A stretch of DNA of 64,000 nt from Moringa oleifera. Its lineage: Eukaryota > Streptophyta > Magnoliopsida > Brassicales > Moringaceae. A program made the position numbers and the translations under genes. Numbering within the stretch: position 1 is the first letter of the stretch; each line of letters starts with the position of its first letter. Where the stretch lies: the NCBI GenBank assembly GCA_021397835.1, contig JAJFZO010000747.1, forward strand, positions 7,274,501 through 7,338,500. The letters run 5' to 3'. Below the pieces are notes generated by a model, which was given only the letters and a program-made list of their open reading frames with translations, searched no databases and was not told the origin of the DNA. Shown one piece after another: positions 25,015-40,000 of this stretch.

Positions 25015-26690
25015 TCATTCTAGACTTTTAAAATGGAGTGGTCTAGGTCTGTCAGGTTTAACCTGTATAAACAAAAGATTCAAGTAAAGGTAATAAGCTT
25101 GGACTTCATATCTTACTTGGGTTCTCATATGCCAGAAGAGAGATGCGCACTCTTGAAGGATGGGGTCATCAAATTCTTGGGATTGCTTGTAGGCCTTGAT
25201 CACAACCTTCTTTTTTATTTAATTTCTCCTTTGTACATTTTCAGCATCTGATCAATCTCTTCTTGATGCTTCCTTGTGATAAGCTTTTTTTAAGTTCAAA
25301 ATCTATCTTGACTTTCTAGGGCTTAGCCTGGTAGCTAGCCAAATCCACCTCCATTTTCTCTTTCTGCTTTAATAACTCTTTACTTTTTGCAATAAGCTTT
25401 TCCTTTTCTTTAAAAGCAACCTTCACATCTTTTTCAAGTTTTTCAAGACCTCACCTAAGCTATTGTTGATCTAGTAATCTTCTATCAACAAAATTATCTT
25501 ATATGCAACTGGAAAAAAAGCTATATTAGAATTATAATATAGAAGAAAAAGTTTTTCTTTGAAAAGATGTTATTGAAAATGTTTACTCGGGAACGGTTTT
25601 TCCTAGAGTTAAAAAAGAAAAAAGAAAAAAAGCATTCCTTCTATTCTAACTTATATCTATAAAAATCCTTAGGAAGAATTAACTTCTTGAGGAGTTTGAA
25701 AATAGTTTTAGGCTAAAAGTAGAACTTGAAGTGATTAAATTCTAATTTAGGATAAACTTCTAACTAGAAGGAGCAAGGAGTAAATCGTTTAAATTGTAGG
25801 AAAGAAGGATGTGCTTCTTTTACTTGGCCTTTCTTTAGAGCCTAGAGAGGCCAACTCTCTCATAGGAAAATACCATTGCCCAAAAGAAAGTGGAGGCTAA
25901 AAGCTCTAAACTTTCCTGTAGCTGACCCTAGTGGGGTCTTCTAGGTCATTTCAATGACATTGGACAACTTTCTTTTGCCAATATAGTTTTGCATTAGAGA
26001 GTGATCTACATATAAAAGAATAAAATGTTAATAATGTAAGGATGCGAGGCATATAGTATGCTATAAAATTTTAAACAGACTTGAAAGAGAGCTGTTAAAA
26101 AGCTAAACTAAAGATGGGAGTTTGGAATAAGTTAGATGGATCAACAGACTAGATAGGCTCAAGAGTAGGATAAGGAATCGAGTCATTTTTGAACTCAAGC
26201 CTAGTCCAAAATTAGAGGGGTCATGCTCTCTAAATGAGTCATGCTCATTGTCATCCTAACTAAAGCATTAAGGAAGACTAAATTCTTTCTAAACTTCTTA
26301 TTTGGGACTAGCCAGGAGTTTAACTCATCAAGTTGAACCCTTTCTTAAATAACATAAACATAGTTTTCTTGCCCTTTTTACTCTATACAAGACCTTTACC
26401 CACCTTTTCGAAAAGGGAAGGATGGCTAGCACTAAAATATTAGATTTTTTTGCTAGTACTTAATTTGTAATCTGGCATTTAAGCTCAAAGAATTTAATAA
26501 AAATGGAAAGCAATAAGAAGTAACTCTTTAACTCCAAACATCTTGTAGTAAAGGCTATAAAACATCTCTAAGCATTGGGGTATATTTTAAGGAAGAGAGA
26601 GGTTAAGACAAGAAAGGGTAGAGAGAAAGAAAAAGTGGAAGGGTAAATGCTAACCTGCCTTTAGATAGTCCTCGAACACCATGACGAAAC
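25015..26690 (-). mobile_element. Second minus-strand gypsy gag relic
   Basis: Read 26690 to 25015 on the minus strand, it begins MVFEDYLKAGLAFTLPLFL, the start of the plant gypsy-type transposon (Transposase_28) domain. It passes through a long broken stretch and a K/E-rich coiled coil near 25250-25480. It ends in an A-Y-K-Q-S-Q-E-F-D-D segment (25130-25203) typical of the C-terminal part of these gag proteins. Stops and frameshifts are frequent. Confidence 0.6.
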
Positions 26691-27339
26691 CTAGATGAGA
26701 ACTCTAGGATCTATCATTTGAGTTTGGGAAAGAAAGCTTAATGGAGTTAAGGATCCTATAGTTCTTTTTTAATCTTATTGAGATTAAGATTAATCAAGGA
26801 ATTGACATGAAAATTAACCATGAATAAGATATTGAAAATTAAAGAAAAAAGAAGCTCAAGAACTTACCAAGGAGAAGCAAAAGAAGTTAAGATCAAAGAT
26901 CAAAATACTAGTAAAACACTTAAGCAAAATGGCAAATTAAAACAGTTTAGGTATTGATGAAAGTGAAGAAAATAGATGGAAGAGTTCAAATAATAGTTAT
27001 GTAGAGAGTAAAAATGTCTTTTAGTTGGGAGTGTAAACTATTCGTTGTGATATAGTCGCTGGAGAAGTCAAAGGATGATATTTTGATTTGGCCTCTAGAA
27101 GTGACTCGAAAACTCAGCTAGACTAAGCTCTCAACCTAGAAGAAAGAAACAAGTTTATGACATGGTTGAACTTCATAAACACAAATCTTGACCCTACAAC
27201 TTGGTTGGCCAACTCGACCAATTAAAGTCGATCTGAACGCGTCTAAATTGAATTGTTAAACTAAGTTGAATGCACAAATCACCCAAAAGGATCGAAGCCC
27301 ATTGAATTTCCTTTATTTGTCACTCCATCCACCATTACA
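26691..27339. other. Intergenic stretch, nothing recognised
   Basis: No frame, motif or clear repeat boundary was found. It may be upstream or LTR sequence of the gag relic at 25015-26690. Confidence 0.3.
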
Positions 27340-28850
27340 TCTTTATAAATAGCCCATTATGTGATTTAATGGGAGGGGAAAAAAATACTAAAGCTTTCTT
27401 ATTGTGCAGTCTTGATTCTTAAAAAAGTAGTTTTAGTTTTTAGAAAAGTTGTGAGCGAAAGTTTAAAAACATTTTTTGAGCTTCTCTATTTCGTTGACAT
27501 CAGAATTTGTTTTTGTTTGAAAGATTTTGGTCGTAACCTGTAAGGAGCACCCATTCATTAAATAACAAGTTTAAATTCTTTGCTCTGTTATTATAAATTA
27601 TGAATTATGGTTTAGATTATTATATAAATAGTGTTCATGAATGAAACAAAAAGTGGTTAAGATAAAAGATGTCATTATAATGCCCAAATTTAATCAAAAT
27701 GGAATGTTTAGATATTATCTCAATGAATATACTCACATTACAAGTTTTTGGTTCATAACCTTTTAGTTTTTCATGTAAAAAATGGTTGTCACAAAGTGCA
27801 TTAGGAGTCATAGATCATTAAAACTGCTTTGTCCTTAGTTCTAGAACAGGAAAATATATAAATTTTGGTTTAATTGTATGAAGAAAATCATCTCTAGATT
27901 GTATGTGTGAAAAATAAGTTCAATTAAAGGTTTATAATGGTCATAGTGACCCTAAAAAATTTCTATGAACCCGTAGGATAGTTCATAAGAAGATTTCTTT
28001 GACACTGAGCTAGAAAACATGGCTAAAATTAGTTTTGTAGAAAGAAACCAATAAAAATAAAGAGTTCAACATGAGGTTTAAAAAGAGATCATGTTTGATC
28101 TCAATTGGTTTTACATCAAATACATTTAGAAGCAAATAAATTAACGTTAAATGCAAAAAAAAAGAAAAAGAAACCATTAGGAGCTTCTATAATTAATGGG
28201 TAATGCACTAACCTTAGGTCATCTCATGAGATTAGCCTATCTTAAGAGTTCATCGCAACAGATAAATTCATCCCTAAAGATCAGTTAACTCAAATGGGTC
28301 TCTTCTGGAAGCCATTTCTATTATGTAAAGCTCTCTTTTGTTTCTATAATAGTATCATTATTGGTATTTGTTTGAATTTAAAGTTCATAATTTTTTTTTT
28401 TTGGTCATGTTCTCACCACCCATACCCTAAACCTATTTTTGGAAGAAAAGGAACGAAACAATTGTGAAGTTTCTTTTTTCCACCTAAAAAAAAATGATTT
28501 AAATTACAAAGGATGTAACAATTGTGTAGTCCATGCATTCTTTCCAAAATACTTTGATGCATATGAAAAATGATATCTTGAAACCCATTAAGTTTTTTTT
28601 TAAAAAAAAAAGTTTTAAAACAAGATTGGTTTAAGTAGTACTAATTCTACGCATTGTAGGGATACTAATCCTTCTTCATAAGTAATTGACTTTCAAATCT
28701 ATTTTTCTTTAAAATAAAATACTAGTTTGCTCGTTTATTAAAGGCTAATTACACCTAAAAAAATTAATGGTAACTCCTTTAACTTTTTCATATTGAGGGT
28801 TTTTTTTGGTCGAAACTCTAGTTATGATAAGTTTCTTTCACCTTAAACAT
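27340..28850 (+). repeat. LTR/leader-like block, copy 2
   Basis: It has a tataaatagccc promoter-like word near 27353. Further in are the phrases aacaattgtgaagtttct and aacaattgtgtagtcca (28455-28530), the word gatactaatcctt (28660), and tggtcgaaactctagttatga (28805-28830). These match, in order, phrases in the block at 18481-19270. This copy contains about 700 extra bases (27640-28380). No gypsy coding sequence follows on the plus strand, so it is a truncated or solo remnant. Confidence 0.45.
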
Positions 28851-28899
28851 TCCTCTATTAATAAAAGTAAAAAAATCTCTTCCAATTAAAATAATAAGA

Positions 28900-29990
28900 T
28901 CAAGTTCAAATTAGCTTTGATCGATTTAGTGAACTAGTAAATGGTCACTACTGCAAATTAGTTTTGTACTTAGGTTAGGCTGAAGGATTCGATAAGATCT
29001 ATTTTTCACTAAGTGAAGGGTCAAGGGCTAGAGATCAAGCTAAATGGGACCACTAGCTATCTGGGCACATTTTTCTAGCATTTAAAACATTTTCTAACAA
29101 GTTTTTCGCTTATTTCCTGAGATTTGGTCAATAATATCCTACATTTAAGGATTAAAAAGCTAATGTTGTTGCCCCTCATGATCACCATATATACCCTTAA
29201 GAACTTCTCTTAAGATGTAATCTTATTTCTTTCCATCTACACATCTTAGGTACGAGATTATTACTAACCTTTTTGTATAAGTTGCCATCGATAATGATGA
29301 ATTTAAATGCATGCACTTTCAGCTTATAAAACTATTTCGAGTCAATGGCATTGCCTAGGAATTCCTGTGTATCTAGACTACAAGTTCAGCCTTATTTATT
29401 GACAATGGATTGAGGATTTCTTTGAACATTCTTTCCTAAAGTGAGTTGTTACTGTCCGACTGCTTGACAAGTGTGTTTGCATGTGGATATTAAGCCTTGA
29501 GGACTTGATTTACTTCAAATTTATCAAATAGGTTGATCAATTATAGTGCTCACAGTAATTACTTCGCCATGTTGTCATCTTTGACTTCAAATTCACCTTC
29601 TTAACGACTAATTATAAATCATTATTCAATATTAACTGCTTAATAATAATCCTCCTAGCAAGTTTTAGCCAAGTGACCAAGGCTTTATATTTTGCTTTGT
29701 TGTTGGAGGTAGAGGATGGGAGTTTAAGGGTATATTTAATAGTTATCTTGTCTAGTCCCTCAAGGAGGATACTTACACCATTAGCCTTTTTGTTTGAAGT
29801 AACCCATAAGGTTCAGACTCCTTTGATGAGGTAGGTTGCCTAGATATTTAAATTGGCCTTGACTAGAAAGTCTACTAATATCTATGCCTTAACATAATGT
29901 CATGGTTTGAACTTGATGTCAAACTTGTTCAGCTCGACCGACCATTTTACTAAGAGTCTAGATGTGTTGGGTTGTGAAGAATTTCCAAAG
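28900..29990 (-). mobile_element. Ty3/gypsy RNase H and integrase zinc-finger relic
   Basis: From 29990 downwards the minus strand reads a W-S-x-E-L-N-x-F-D-I-K-F-K-P segment (RT/RNase H connection), then RNase H with W-x-L-W-V-T and a final STSNNKAKYKALV near 29650-29710. Further down, near 29080-29150, is a segment ending LVRKCFKC that matches the second half of the HHCC integrase finger. The catalytic Glu of SNNEAEYEAL is replaced by Lys. Several stops interrupt it. Confidence 0.65.
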
Positions 29991-31640
29991 TAGTAATCCT
30001 ATCAAGACCTTAACTTTGTGTGCAACATGAATAAAAGATCATCATTAAAAGATTTATTACATTTTTAATTAGGCTAATTACAGGAGTAAATGGGTGTATT
30101 CATGATATTTAGAAATCGTAGGTTTTGCGAGTGACGGATACTAATCAAGAAATCTACCTTAATATCATGATGAACTATACCATAATTAGAGGCTTAAGCA
30201 GCGAATACTAATCATAGGTTTTGCCTAGTGTTAATATGATTAGAGGTTTTTTTTTAGACTGTAATTTTTTTTGTTTAATTTTCATAAACAGTGTCATGTT
30301 ATTACTTGAAAATTACTCACAACTTGAATTGAGTCAACTTGCGAGTTTTATTTAACTTGCAAAAGGGATGGCTCTAACGCTCAAGTTAATATTCAATTTT
30401 CAAATGGATATTAAAAAGTAATAATGTTATATATGTGCCTTTTGTAGGCTTTAAGGTAGATTTCTTGACTTTTATCGATGGATTCTTAATTTAGAGGCAT
30501 TCTATGAAGGATCTTGCTTGGATTTGGGGGTGACGGTTATGGCAATAAGGATAAAGGGAGATTAGGTGTTAAATATGGTATAGTAAACTCAAAAATTCGA
30601 ATTAAGCTCAAAATTTTTAAGCTGAGATTGTAAGCTGACTTGGCACCATTGTTTTGTAATTCTTGGTTGAGATGACGAGCAAATCTAACATGATAAATCT
30701 TGATCAATTCAAATTTGTTTGAATAATGTGATATTTTCAACAAGATGAATATATTTATTTTAAAATTAAGACAATATCTTGAATAGTTAAGATGGTTTAT
30801 TTTAAAATTATAGCATTAGGTACAATATTTTAAAAAATATAAAATACATACCGAAGTATTAATAAAACTTTAGTGATGAACACCGAGATAAAACAAAACA
30901 CTGTACTCATAATAATGGACATTGACCCAAAATCTATTTTTTAAAAAGTAAAGATAATATTGTCATAAGTAAGAAGCAAATGACAAGATGAAAAATAAGC
31001 CCATCACCTTCCAAAGCTTATGGTAGCATGCTCATAACGAAGCCCATCCAAAAAAGAGAAAACCCAAAAAAAGAAGATAGTTAGAAAATGACCATTAAAC
31101 GGTTATGAAGCAAATACCCACAAAATACTCATAAATAATATATTTACAACCCCAAATGATAATCAAAGATAAAATTGTATTTAAAGTTAGTTTATAAAAT
31201 ATAAAAAAATAAATGAGTGTTAAAGTTTAGAACTGTAAAGAGAAAAAATTATAAAAAAGGTAAAACCATTGTAAGATTAAAAAAAAAAAAAGTACTTTAA
31301 CTATTTTCTCTATTATTTTTACCTCAGTCTCTGGTTGTTCTTTTGATTTTTATTTTGATTTTTTGCATTTTCTTAATCTAACTTTATTATTATAGAGTTT
31401 TTCTATCTGTTACTAATTTATTAAAATGACAACCTTCATCTAGGCCTCCCATCTTGGTCCATTTGCACTTCTGCAATTGCCTTCTCATACCGTCAGACCT
31501 CAGGCTCTATCAGTTTCATTTTTCAACGATTAATCTTAATGTTTCATTAGATATTTGTTAATTTAAAAATATTTGATAATTTGGCAAAAAGTAGAGCCGC
31601 AAGGGCTCCTGTTAAAAGAAAATCTCCAGGTAAAGACAGG
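29991..31640. other. AT-rich intergenic DNA upstream of calmodulin
   Basis: No gene or diagnostic transposon sequence was recognised. The 30537-30743 minus-strand frame has no family motif. The part from 30740 to 31440 is extremely AT-rich. Confidence 0.4.
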
Positions 31641-31743
31641 CATGTCATAATAACGTACAGGCGTTAAAGTGGACCACGGATTTACGTGCGAATGGGAGAG
31701 AATAAGATACCCTTTTGGGCCTTTGGGCCAAGCTTTCCTTCCC

Positions 31744-31751
31744 TTTATAAT
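31744..31751 (+). promoter_or_regulatory. Probable TATA box of the calmodulin gene
   Basis: The word tttataat lies about 130 bases upstream of the calmodulin ATG, with a C/T-rich leader between. This is the expected spacing for a plant core promoter and places transcription start near 31775-31785. Confidence 0.5.
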
Positions 31752-31878
31752 CTATCGCACCCCTCATCGGTTTCAACGTACGTCTAGTCAGGCTGCGCAT
31801 CGGAGCTTCCCCTTCTTGTGCCTCTTTCTTCTTCATCCTCGATTTTACATCTTTCTTAACAGAACCAAACTCCCTAAG

Positions 31879-33803
<1,925 letters not shown>

Positions 33804-34060
33804 GGACCTCTCAACCAAAACCAGATCCTAAAAGCTTAAAATATGAAAAATGAAAGGAACAGGGCAGATAAGTTCGTGAGATTTCTATTTCCAATTAGGA
33901 CATCATTTGGTGTTATTAGCTTTCTTGGGTGTTGTCTGTTTCTTGGTTGCATTTTTTTGTGGTACCCGTTGCTTATTATCCTATTTATTTGCTCTGCTGT
34001 GAAGTAGTTTGGTTTGATAGCATTTTTTTTTTTTTAATGTTTTGGTATTTTCTGTCTTTG
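33804..34060 (+). other. Probable 3' UTR of calmodulin
   Basis: T-rich sequence following the stop codon at 33801-33803, with several tttt tracts. The end is not defined by an obvious polyadenylation signal. Confidence 0.45.
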
Positions 34061-37034
34061 TTATCATGAACCTAGAACAATTGGGAGAGTCTATGTTTTT
34101 TCTTATGGTTGTCTAATTTTGTTGATATTCTCCAAATTTAAGTGTGCTTTTCTTTCTCCCATTGTCATGATTATTTATTATGATTGTGAGATTGGCATGT
34201 ACATTGCGTCTCCCAAGTATGATCTAGGATAATAGCACTTAGAAGCAGTATCTTATTTTATTTTTCTTCTTTGTAGCTCTTTGAATATGTGACGGATCAG
34301 GTATTCCAATACAGTTGCTTGTAGGTTTAATTATGGTAGTAGCATAAGTTGACTAAAAACTTCTTGGCTCTGCTCACCGTGTTCTGCTTCAATAATCTAT
34401 TCCATATGCAATTAATTTTATTGTTAATTTCCCTGCATGTCACTAGATAAATTTTGAGTCAACTTTGCAAGCATGGAAAAGTATCCATTTGAGAATCTTA
34501 GAAGTGGGATTGCTAAGAAACTGGAAGCCCATGATTCGTCGATTAATGAAGCATGTTACCTGGAGTTATCAAAATGGTTTAAGAAAATTTTTTCATACCC
34601 GAACTTTTTTAATTGCAGACTATGCATCATCTTATGTCATGCCTTTATACATCTCTTATTATTTTTTTATTTTTTCAAAGAAAAAAAAGAGAGAAAAAAT
34701 ATCTATTGATTGAGATTGAGAGACAAATAGTACAAAAGAAAAAATGGTGGCCCTAGAAAGAGATTTTGAAAATTGTAGAAAGTAGTAGGATGTTTTGTCT
34801 TTTGGTGGTTTAGATTGGGAAGAAAAAAAATAGAGATATGTTTGAAGCTCTTTTAGAGGAGTTAAACTATGGTGTTGACACTCTTTCGAAACTTAATTAG
34901 GAAAAATCTATGAAAGTTATGGGTGTGGTTTAATTCATGTCTTATAAGATTGTTTTTTTTTAAAAAAAATAAAAACAAGGAATGACAAGATTTAAAATAG
35001 TTTTAATTTCTTAAGAAAAAAAAAAAAGAACTTTTAGAATACTTTTAATGAGTTGGGATGCCTTAGTTGTTGTACTTGTAGGATAAGATGCATGCAAATC
35101 ATGCATTCAGTAGTTTGATTAAGGGAGCTTGATGTCCTTAGATGCTAATGTTGAAGATGGGGTGGATGTCTATGGAGTTGGATGCGTTATGTTTCCATTA
35201 GAAAGATCTCAAGTTGGATGGTTGAGATTCTTGTGTGCGCTTTGGCATCCCTTGGTGGTGAGGTGGGAATTTGCATCTCGGATACCTGCATTCTCGCAGG
35301 GAGAGAATGTTTTTTGTTATCTGCCTAATACCCACCATCTCTTTAGGTTGTGAATGGGAATATGTGCCCACAAACAATTCCCTACAACCACTCGTTGTGA
35401 CACATGGAATCCACTTTTGCTTTTCTTTTCTCCTTATGAAAGCATCAAAGGATGCCACTCTTGAGTCTCCCCAACCTTGAAACGACGGAATCAGCTTCTG
35501 TCCAAAGCTGTAAATGCAACATGGTGTACTTCAAAATCTGCATGGTGGATTGGGGCTATGGATAAAGCAAAGACCCAGGCTAGGTGCTGCAGCCATGTAA
35601 ATATAATAATTACCATAAAATAACATAACTAAAGCAAGGGAGTATCAAGTCCTCAGCACTTCTTTTAACAGGTTTGTTTTAGAAGAGAATTTTTCAGTGG
35701 ACTATGGTTGATCTACTTTTTACCTTTTAACGAACTTTATTTGAAATTGTTCCAATGATTTAATTATTTATTTTGTTTTCCTTTTGTAACTTGTCATTAG
35801 ATATTGAATAAGATAATCAAACATATAGAAAACTGTTGACCAGCTTAGTGGGTTGATGAATGTCTTTGCTTTTTACCAATTGAGTAATATAAGTGCTGAT
35901 CTCAAAATGGGCTGCAACTGGGCTCATAAGGACGTGGCATTTCTGATGTTCACTGATTTGAATCACAGCAGGCGGCGGCAAAGAAGCTTTGGAGAGAGGA
36001 AACAGAGTCGGGAAGACTCTAAAGAAGAAAGGGGTAATGGCAAAAAGAGACGTCGCAGAAATGGGAAGCGCTACCTGAGGAATCGTGCACGGGAATGTAT
36101 CATCCTCTAGTTTGGAAATCAGCACAATTGACAAAAATGTAGCACTGTACCCTCTTGGATGTACGAATATTGCCGACCAATCTGCAACACATTATCAAGT
36201 TTAACTATTCTCATTACCAAATGCGCCGCTAAAGTCTAGCTGACAATCTCCAAAATTTTTCATTTACTAGTAGGACCATGAAAATGTAATTAAGCTGCTG
36301 CTGGATTTTGAGATAGGTACTTGGTGATCGGGATCTCCGAGAATCGTAAAGTCTGCCTGCTTAAAGGACAATTGACTAACTTTTACAGAATGGTCTGTCA
36401 CTTTCATTCAACTTTGATTTGAAAGAATAATGAAAAGAAAGAAAATCAGGAGTTAGGTTGCAGAAAACTAAGTTGGTGAACATCTCATATTGGCTTAAAA
36501 ATGTTTGTCCTTTTCTTCGAAAAGCACTAGAACCTGCCAAGCATCAGGCCAGCCAGGTAGTGAGGGACAGGATTTGAATCACTATGAGAAAGGGGTTATC
36601 ACCTATAAGAAATAAAATGTATGTTTCTTATAATTACAACAAGGAACAGTGGGATACGATTCCATGAACAAGATTTCTCACTTCTATGAATGAATTGGGA
36701 CTGTACTGCTTGCTAATGGTATGTGATGCCATGGGAATTTTTTATTTACAGCTTGTCCTAAATTTAGTTTGCTATACTGATAAAAACTGGCAGCACCTAC
36801 AATGGCATTACAGCAGAACTATTTTCTAATATTTGGAATTGCCAAAAAATTCCCAGTAAGCAACCAACTATGGGTGAATGAATGTTGTTGAAGTAACAAA
36901 GTAATCATGGCACAAACAAATGAAACATGGGACACTCATTAAATGTATATGAAGTTCTATAAACAGAGATGCATTAACAAAAAATTGTAAGAGCCCTATT
37001 TTTCTCCTCACAGAATGAAGAACAAGAAAGGGCA
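34061..37034. other. Intergenic region between calmodulin and the SnRK1 beta gene
   Basis: No coding sequence was recognised. Frames at 34465-34713, 35129-35353, 35198-35458 and 35853-36110 overlap on both strands and lack family motifs. The part from about 36700 to 37034 is likely the 3' UTR of the minus-strand SnRK1 beta gene. Confidence 0.4.
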
Positions 37035-40000
37035 TTACCTTTTTAGTGGCTTGTAGAGGACAACCGTGACATATTTGGACTGGAACCTATGCATCAGTCC
37101 CAAAGCAATGATGGACTGAGATGCCCATCCTTTCTCTATGAAAAGGTGGTTAAGCATCACATGCTTGGGTTTAGAAGAAGCTTCACCTGGGTTATCCATG
37201 CCCAGGACAGTTAAGTGCAATTGGGGTGGAACAAGTAGAGGCTCCTTCGCAAAATATTCCTCTGCAGGAAACACCTGACTGTAACTGAGTTCTGGAGATG
37301 GCGGACCCTCAAACTCAGCCACACTGTCCAGATTTTCTGGCACAAAATCCTGCATGATAGAGAAGTCAAGTACAGAACATTGATAACTACTATGATTGTA
37401 AATCAAGTTCTTTGATAACTATTATTATATATCTTAACAATTGAAATGGGACAAGAAGAAAAGATATCTTATGTATATGATTTACAAATCTGATTCATAT
37501 GTGCATGAAAAACTAGAAAGTTTATAATTTGACTGAAACAAGACATACAGGTTCCTGTAATGCCATAAAGAAACCACCCATCTTCCATTATGTAATGCCC
37601 TAAAATGCAACAACGATTGTTGATACATCATTACACTCAGAGCCGTAAAAAACGATACTCAGAAAGAGTTTTAAACAAAATGGGATTGATGTTGAACAGC
37701 CAGGAAAGTGAAAAAAATAAAAATAAAAAATTAAGGTTTTGAGAAATAATTAGGGTTCCTAGGGAGAATGAAGAACAAGAAAAGAATAAAAGCAAGATAA
37801 TCAGGTTGTTAACGAAAAATTCGAATTATTATATCATTATAGGGTCATTTCAAACACTAGGGTGACCTAAGAATTTATAGCCAATAAATACTAATAAAAA
37901 TAAGAAATCTAAAGAAATAAGGGGATTTGTATTCAAAAAAATAGAAAATTTAAAATCCTAATGGAAGCTGAATTAAAGTCCTAAATTGAATTACATAAGA
38001 AAGCAAAATACAACTTTTCCAGCTCCAAATAAAAAGGAATTACATAATTTTTCTTAAATTCAGAAGTTTATGTCTATAATAAGTTTCCCTAAAATCTTTA
38101 ATCAATGCTCCATCATCCTTCTCCACTTGAAGAGAACTCAATTTTGTCGAGTGAGACTAAAGATACCACACCAAGAACTCGAACTCAGGATTCAAGGCAT
38201 GCAAAACGTTTTCACAAATCCAAGTAGCATCAGAATCAAGGGTACCATGCCATGTAACAAGATAGTGAGAAGCACCACCATGCAAAGAAGCAATGAGCTC
38301 ACCATCAAGGACAACTTTGAGCCCATCAGATGACAACGAGAAAGAAAACACTATGGGCAAGCAATTGCTCGTAAAAATGCTTGAACACAAGGAAACAAGC
38401 TCAAAAGTGCATTAATAAGGTGATAGATATTCCACATCGAAAACAGGACTAATAGGTCACATGATAGGCAAGTCAAGTAAATATTCGTAAGGTTCAAGTT
38501 TCCCAATGATAAGAAACGAGCTAATAACTCAAGCATGCAATTTCTTAATATAGTGTTTAGGGCAACATTTGAGGCGAATTCACACCATAACATAATCACC
38601 AACATTAAAGTCCTTAACCCTATGATGTACATCAGCAAGTTTATAATCTGAATTACTTAATTTCATTTTCAATGAATGTCAACAGGCAAATCACACATAT
38701 GTTGGGCAAAATTTTCAGGAAGATCTAAAATGCTAAAACAGTCTTAGGCTCAGGCCACTCCCCAAAGGCTGTAATCTTTTCAAGATCAACTACTATACTT
38801 TGGCTAAACACAACAAAAACTAAAAAGTACTTGAGTTTGTATTAAAATTCATGTCTTAAGGTTGGTATACAATTTAGCTTCCCTAAGAGTGAAGAGAACT
38901 TGAAGAAGATGTCTTAGGTGCTCTTCTCTAAAGGGACTATAGATCAAGATATCATCAAGGTGACCACAACAAACTTCCCAATGCCAGGTTGTAAAACCTA
39001 AGTGATCACCCTCATAAAAGTGCTGGGAGCATCAGACAACCAAAGAGCATCACTAATCATTCATATAGTTCATCTTGAGTTTTAAAGACAGCTTTCCACT
39101 TATCACCTGGAGTAATCCGAGTTTTATGATAACCACGATGTAATTCTATTTTAGAGGACCAACAAGATCCAGCCAGCATGTCAAGTACATCCTCAAACCA
39201 AGGGATAGAAAACCTATAGTTAGGCGTTCACTAGGTTGGCATTGCACAAGGGATGAGGTTATACCTCACAAATCCTTCCACTACGAGCTCAATCATTTGT
39301 CCATTTCATTCAACATGCTCCCTAGGTGTCATTCTGTAATGGGAAGGTTGGGACAATGGGACCTGGGATCAGTTAGTGTGCTGAATACCCCACATAGGTG
39401 GTAACTCACTAGGAAGACCAAATCATTTAGTATGACATCAAAGTTCTTCTAACAAGGTGCTTACCAAAGGTGCAAGTGCAGGTGCAGGTGCAGGTGCAGG
39501 TGCAGTGTGATTTACAATTGTCTCTCGAGCTACTATGACTAACCAACAATTAGTCTCTTTTACTTTTCTTCAAAAGGCTTTTGCTCAAAATGTACACCTT
39601 TTTCTTAACGAGATCCTTAAAAGAAGATATATGTTAACCTTTTCATATCCTTTTGTGAAGGTTTGGCACGAAATGATATTATTACCTTTATACTTCAAGA
39701 CATAGGTATTCTTTCTGCCACAATTTTTTACATCGTGATCATACAACCAAGATCAACTTAAAAGTATATGAACTACTCTGAATTTTTTTAAAAGTATATA
39801 AAATACATCAATAGGCAAAACATCATAGTAAAATCATCCATTTGGATAGGAACACGACACTTTTCACCTACAAGAAAGCATGTCTTGTTAACCCAAGCTA
39901 CCCTAAAAGGTTTGGAATGTGGTTCTACCTCAATGTTTTGATCTTACTATAGTAGCTTTAGAAACAACATTCATGATATTACTCCATTTATCACCAATTT

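Noticed and set aside
31669..31878. In-frame N-terminal extension of calmodulin
   Set aside because: A TATA-like word lies inside it and calmodulins start at MADQLT. The extension has leader-like composition.
35129..35480. Overlapping frames on both strands downstream of calmodulin
   Set aside because: Three overlapping frames of similar length with no family motif. Probably chance frames in less AT-rich DNA.
35853..36110. 85-codon frame with an Arg/Lys-rich middle
   Set aside because: Basic low-complexity text (RRQRSFGERKQSR) without a known domain, and a minus-strand frame of similar length overlaps it.
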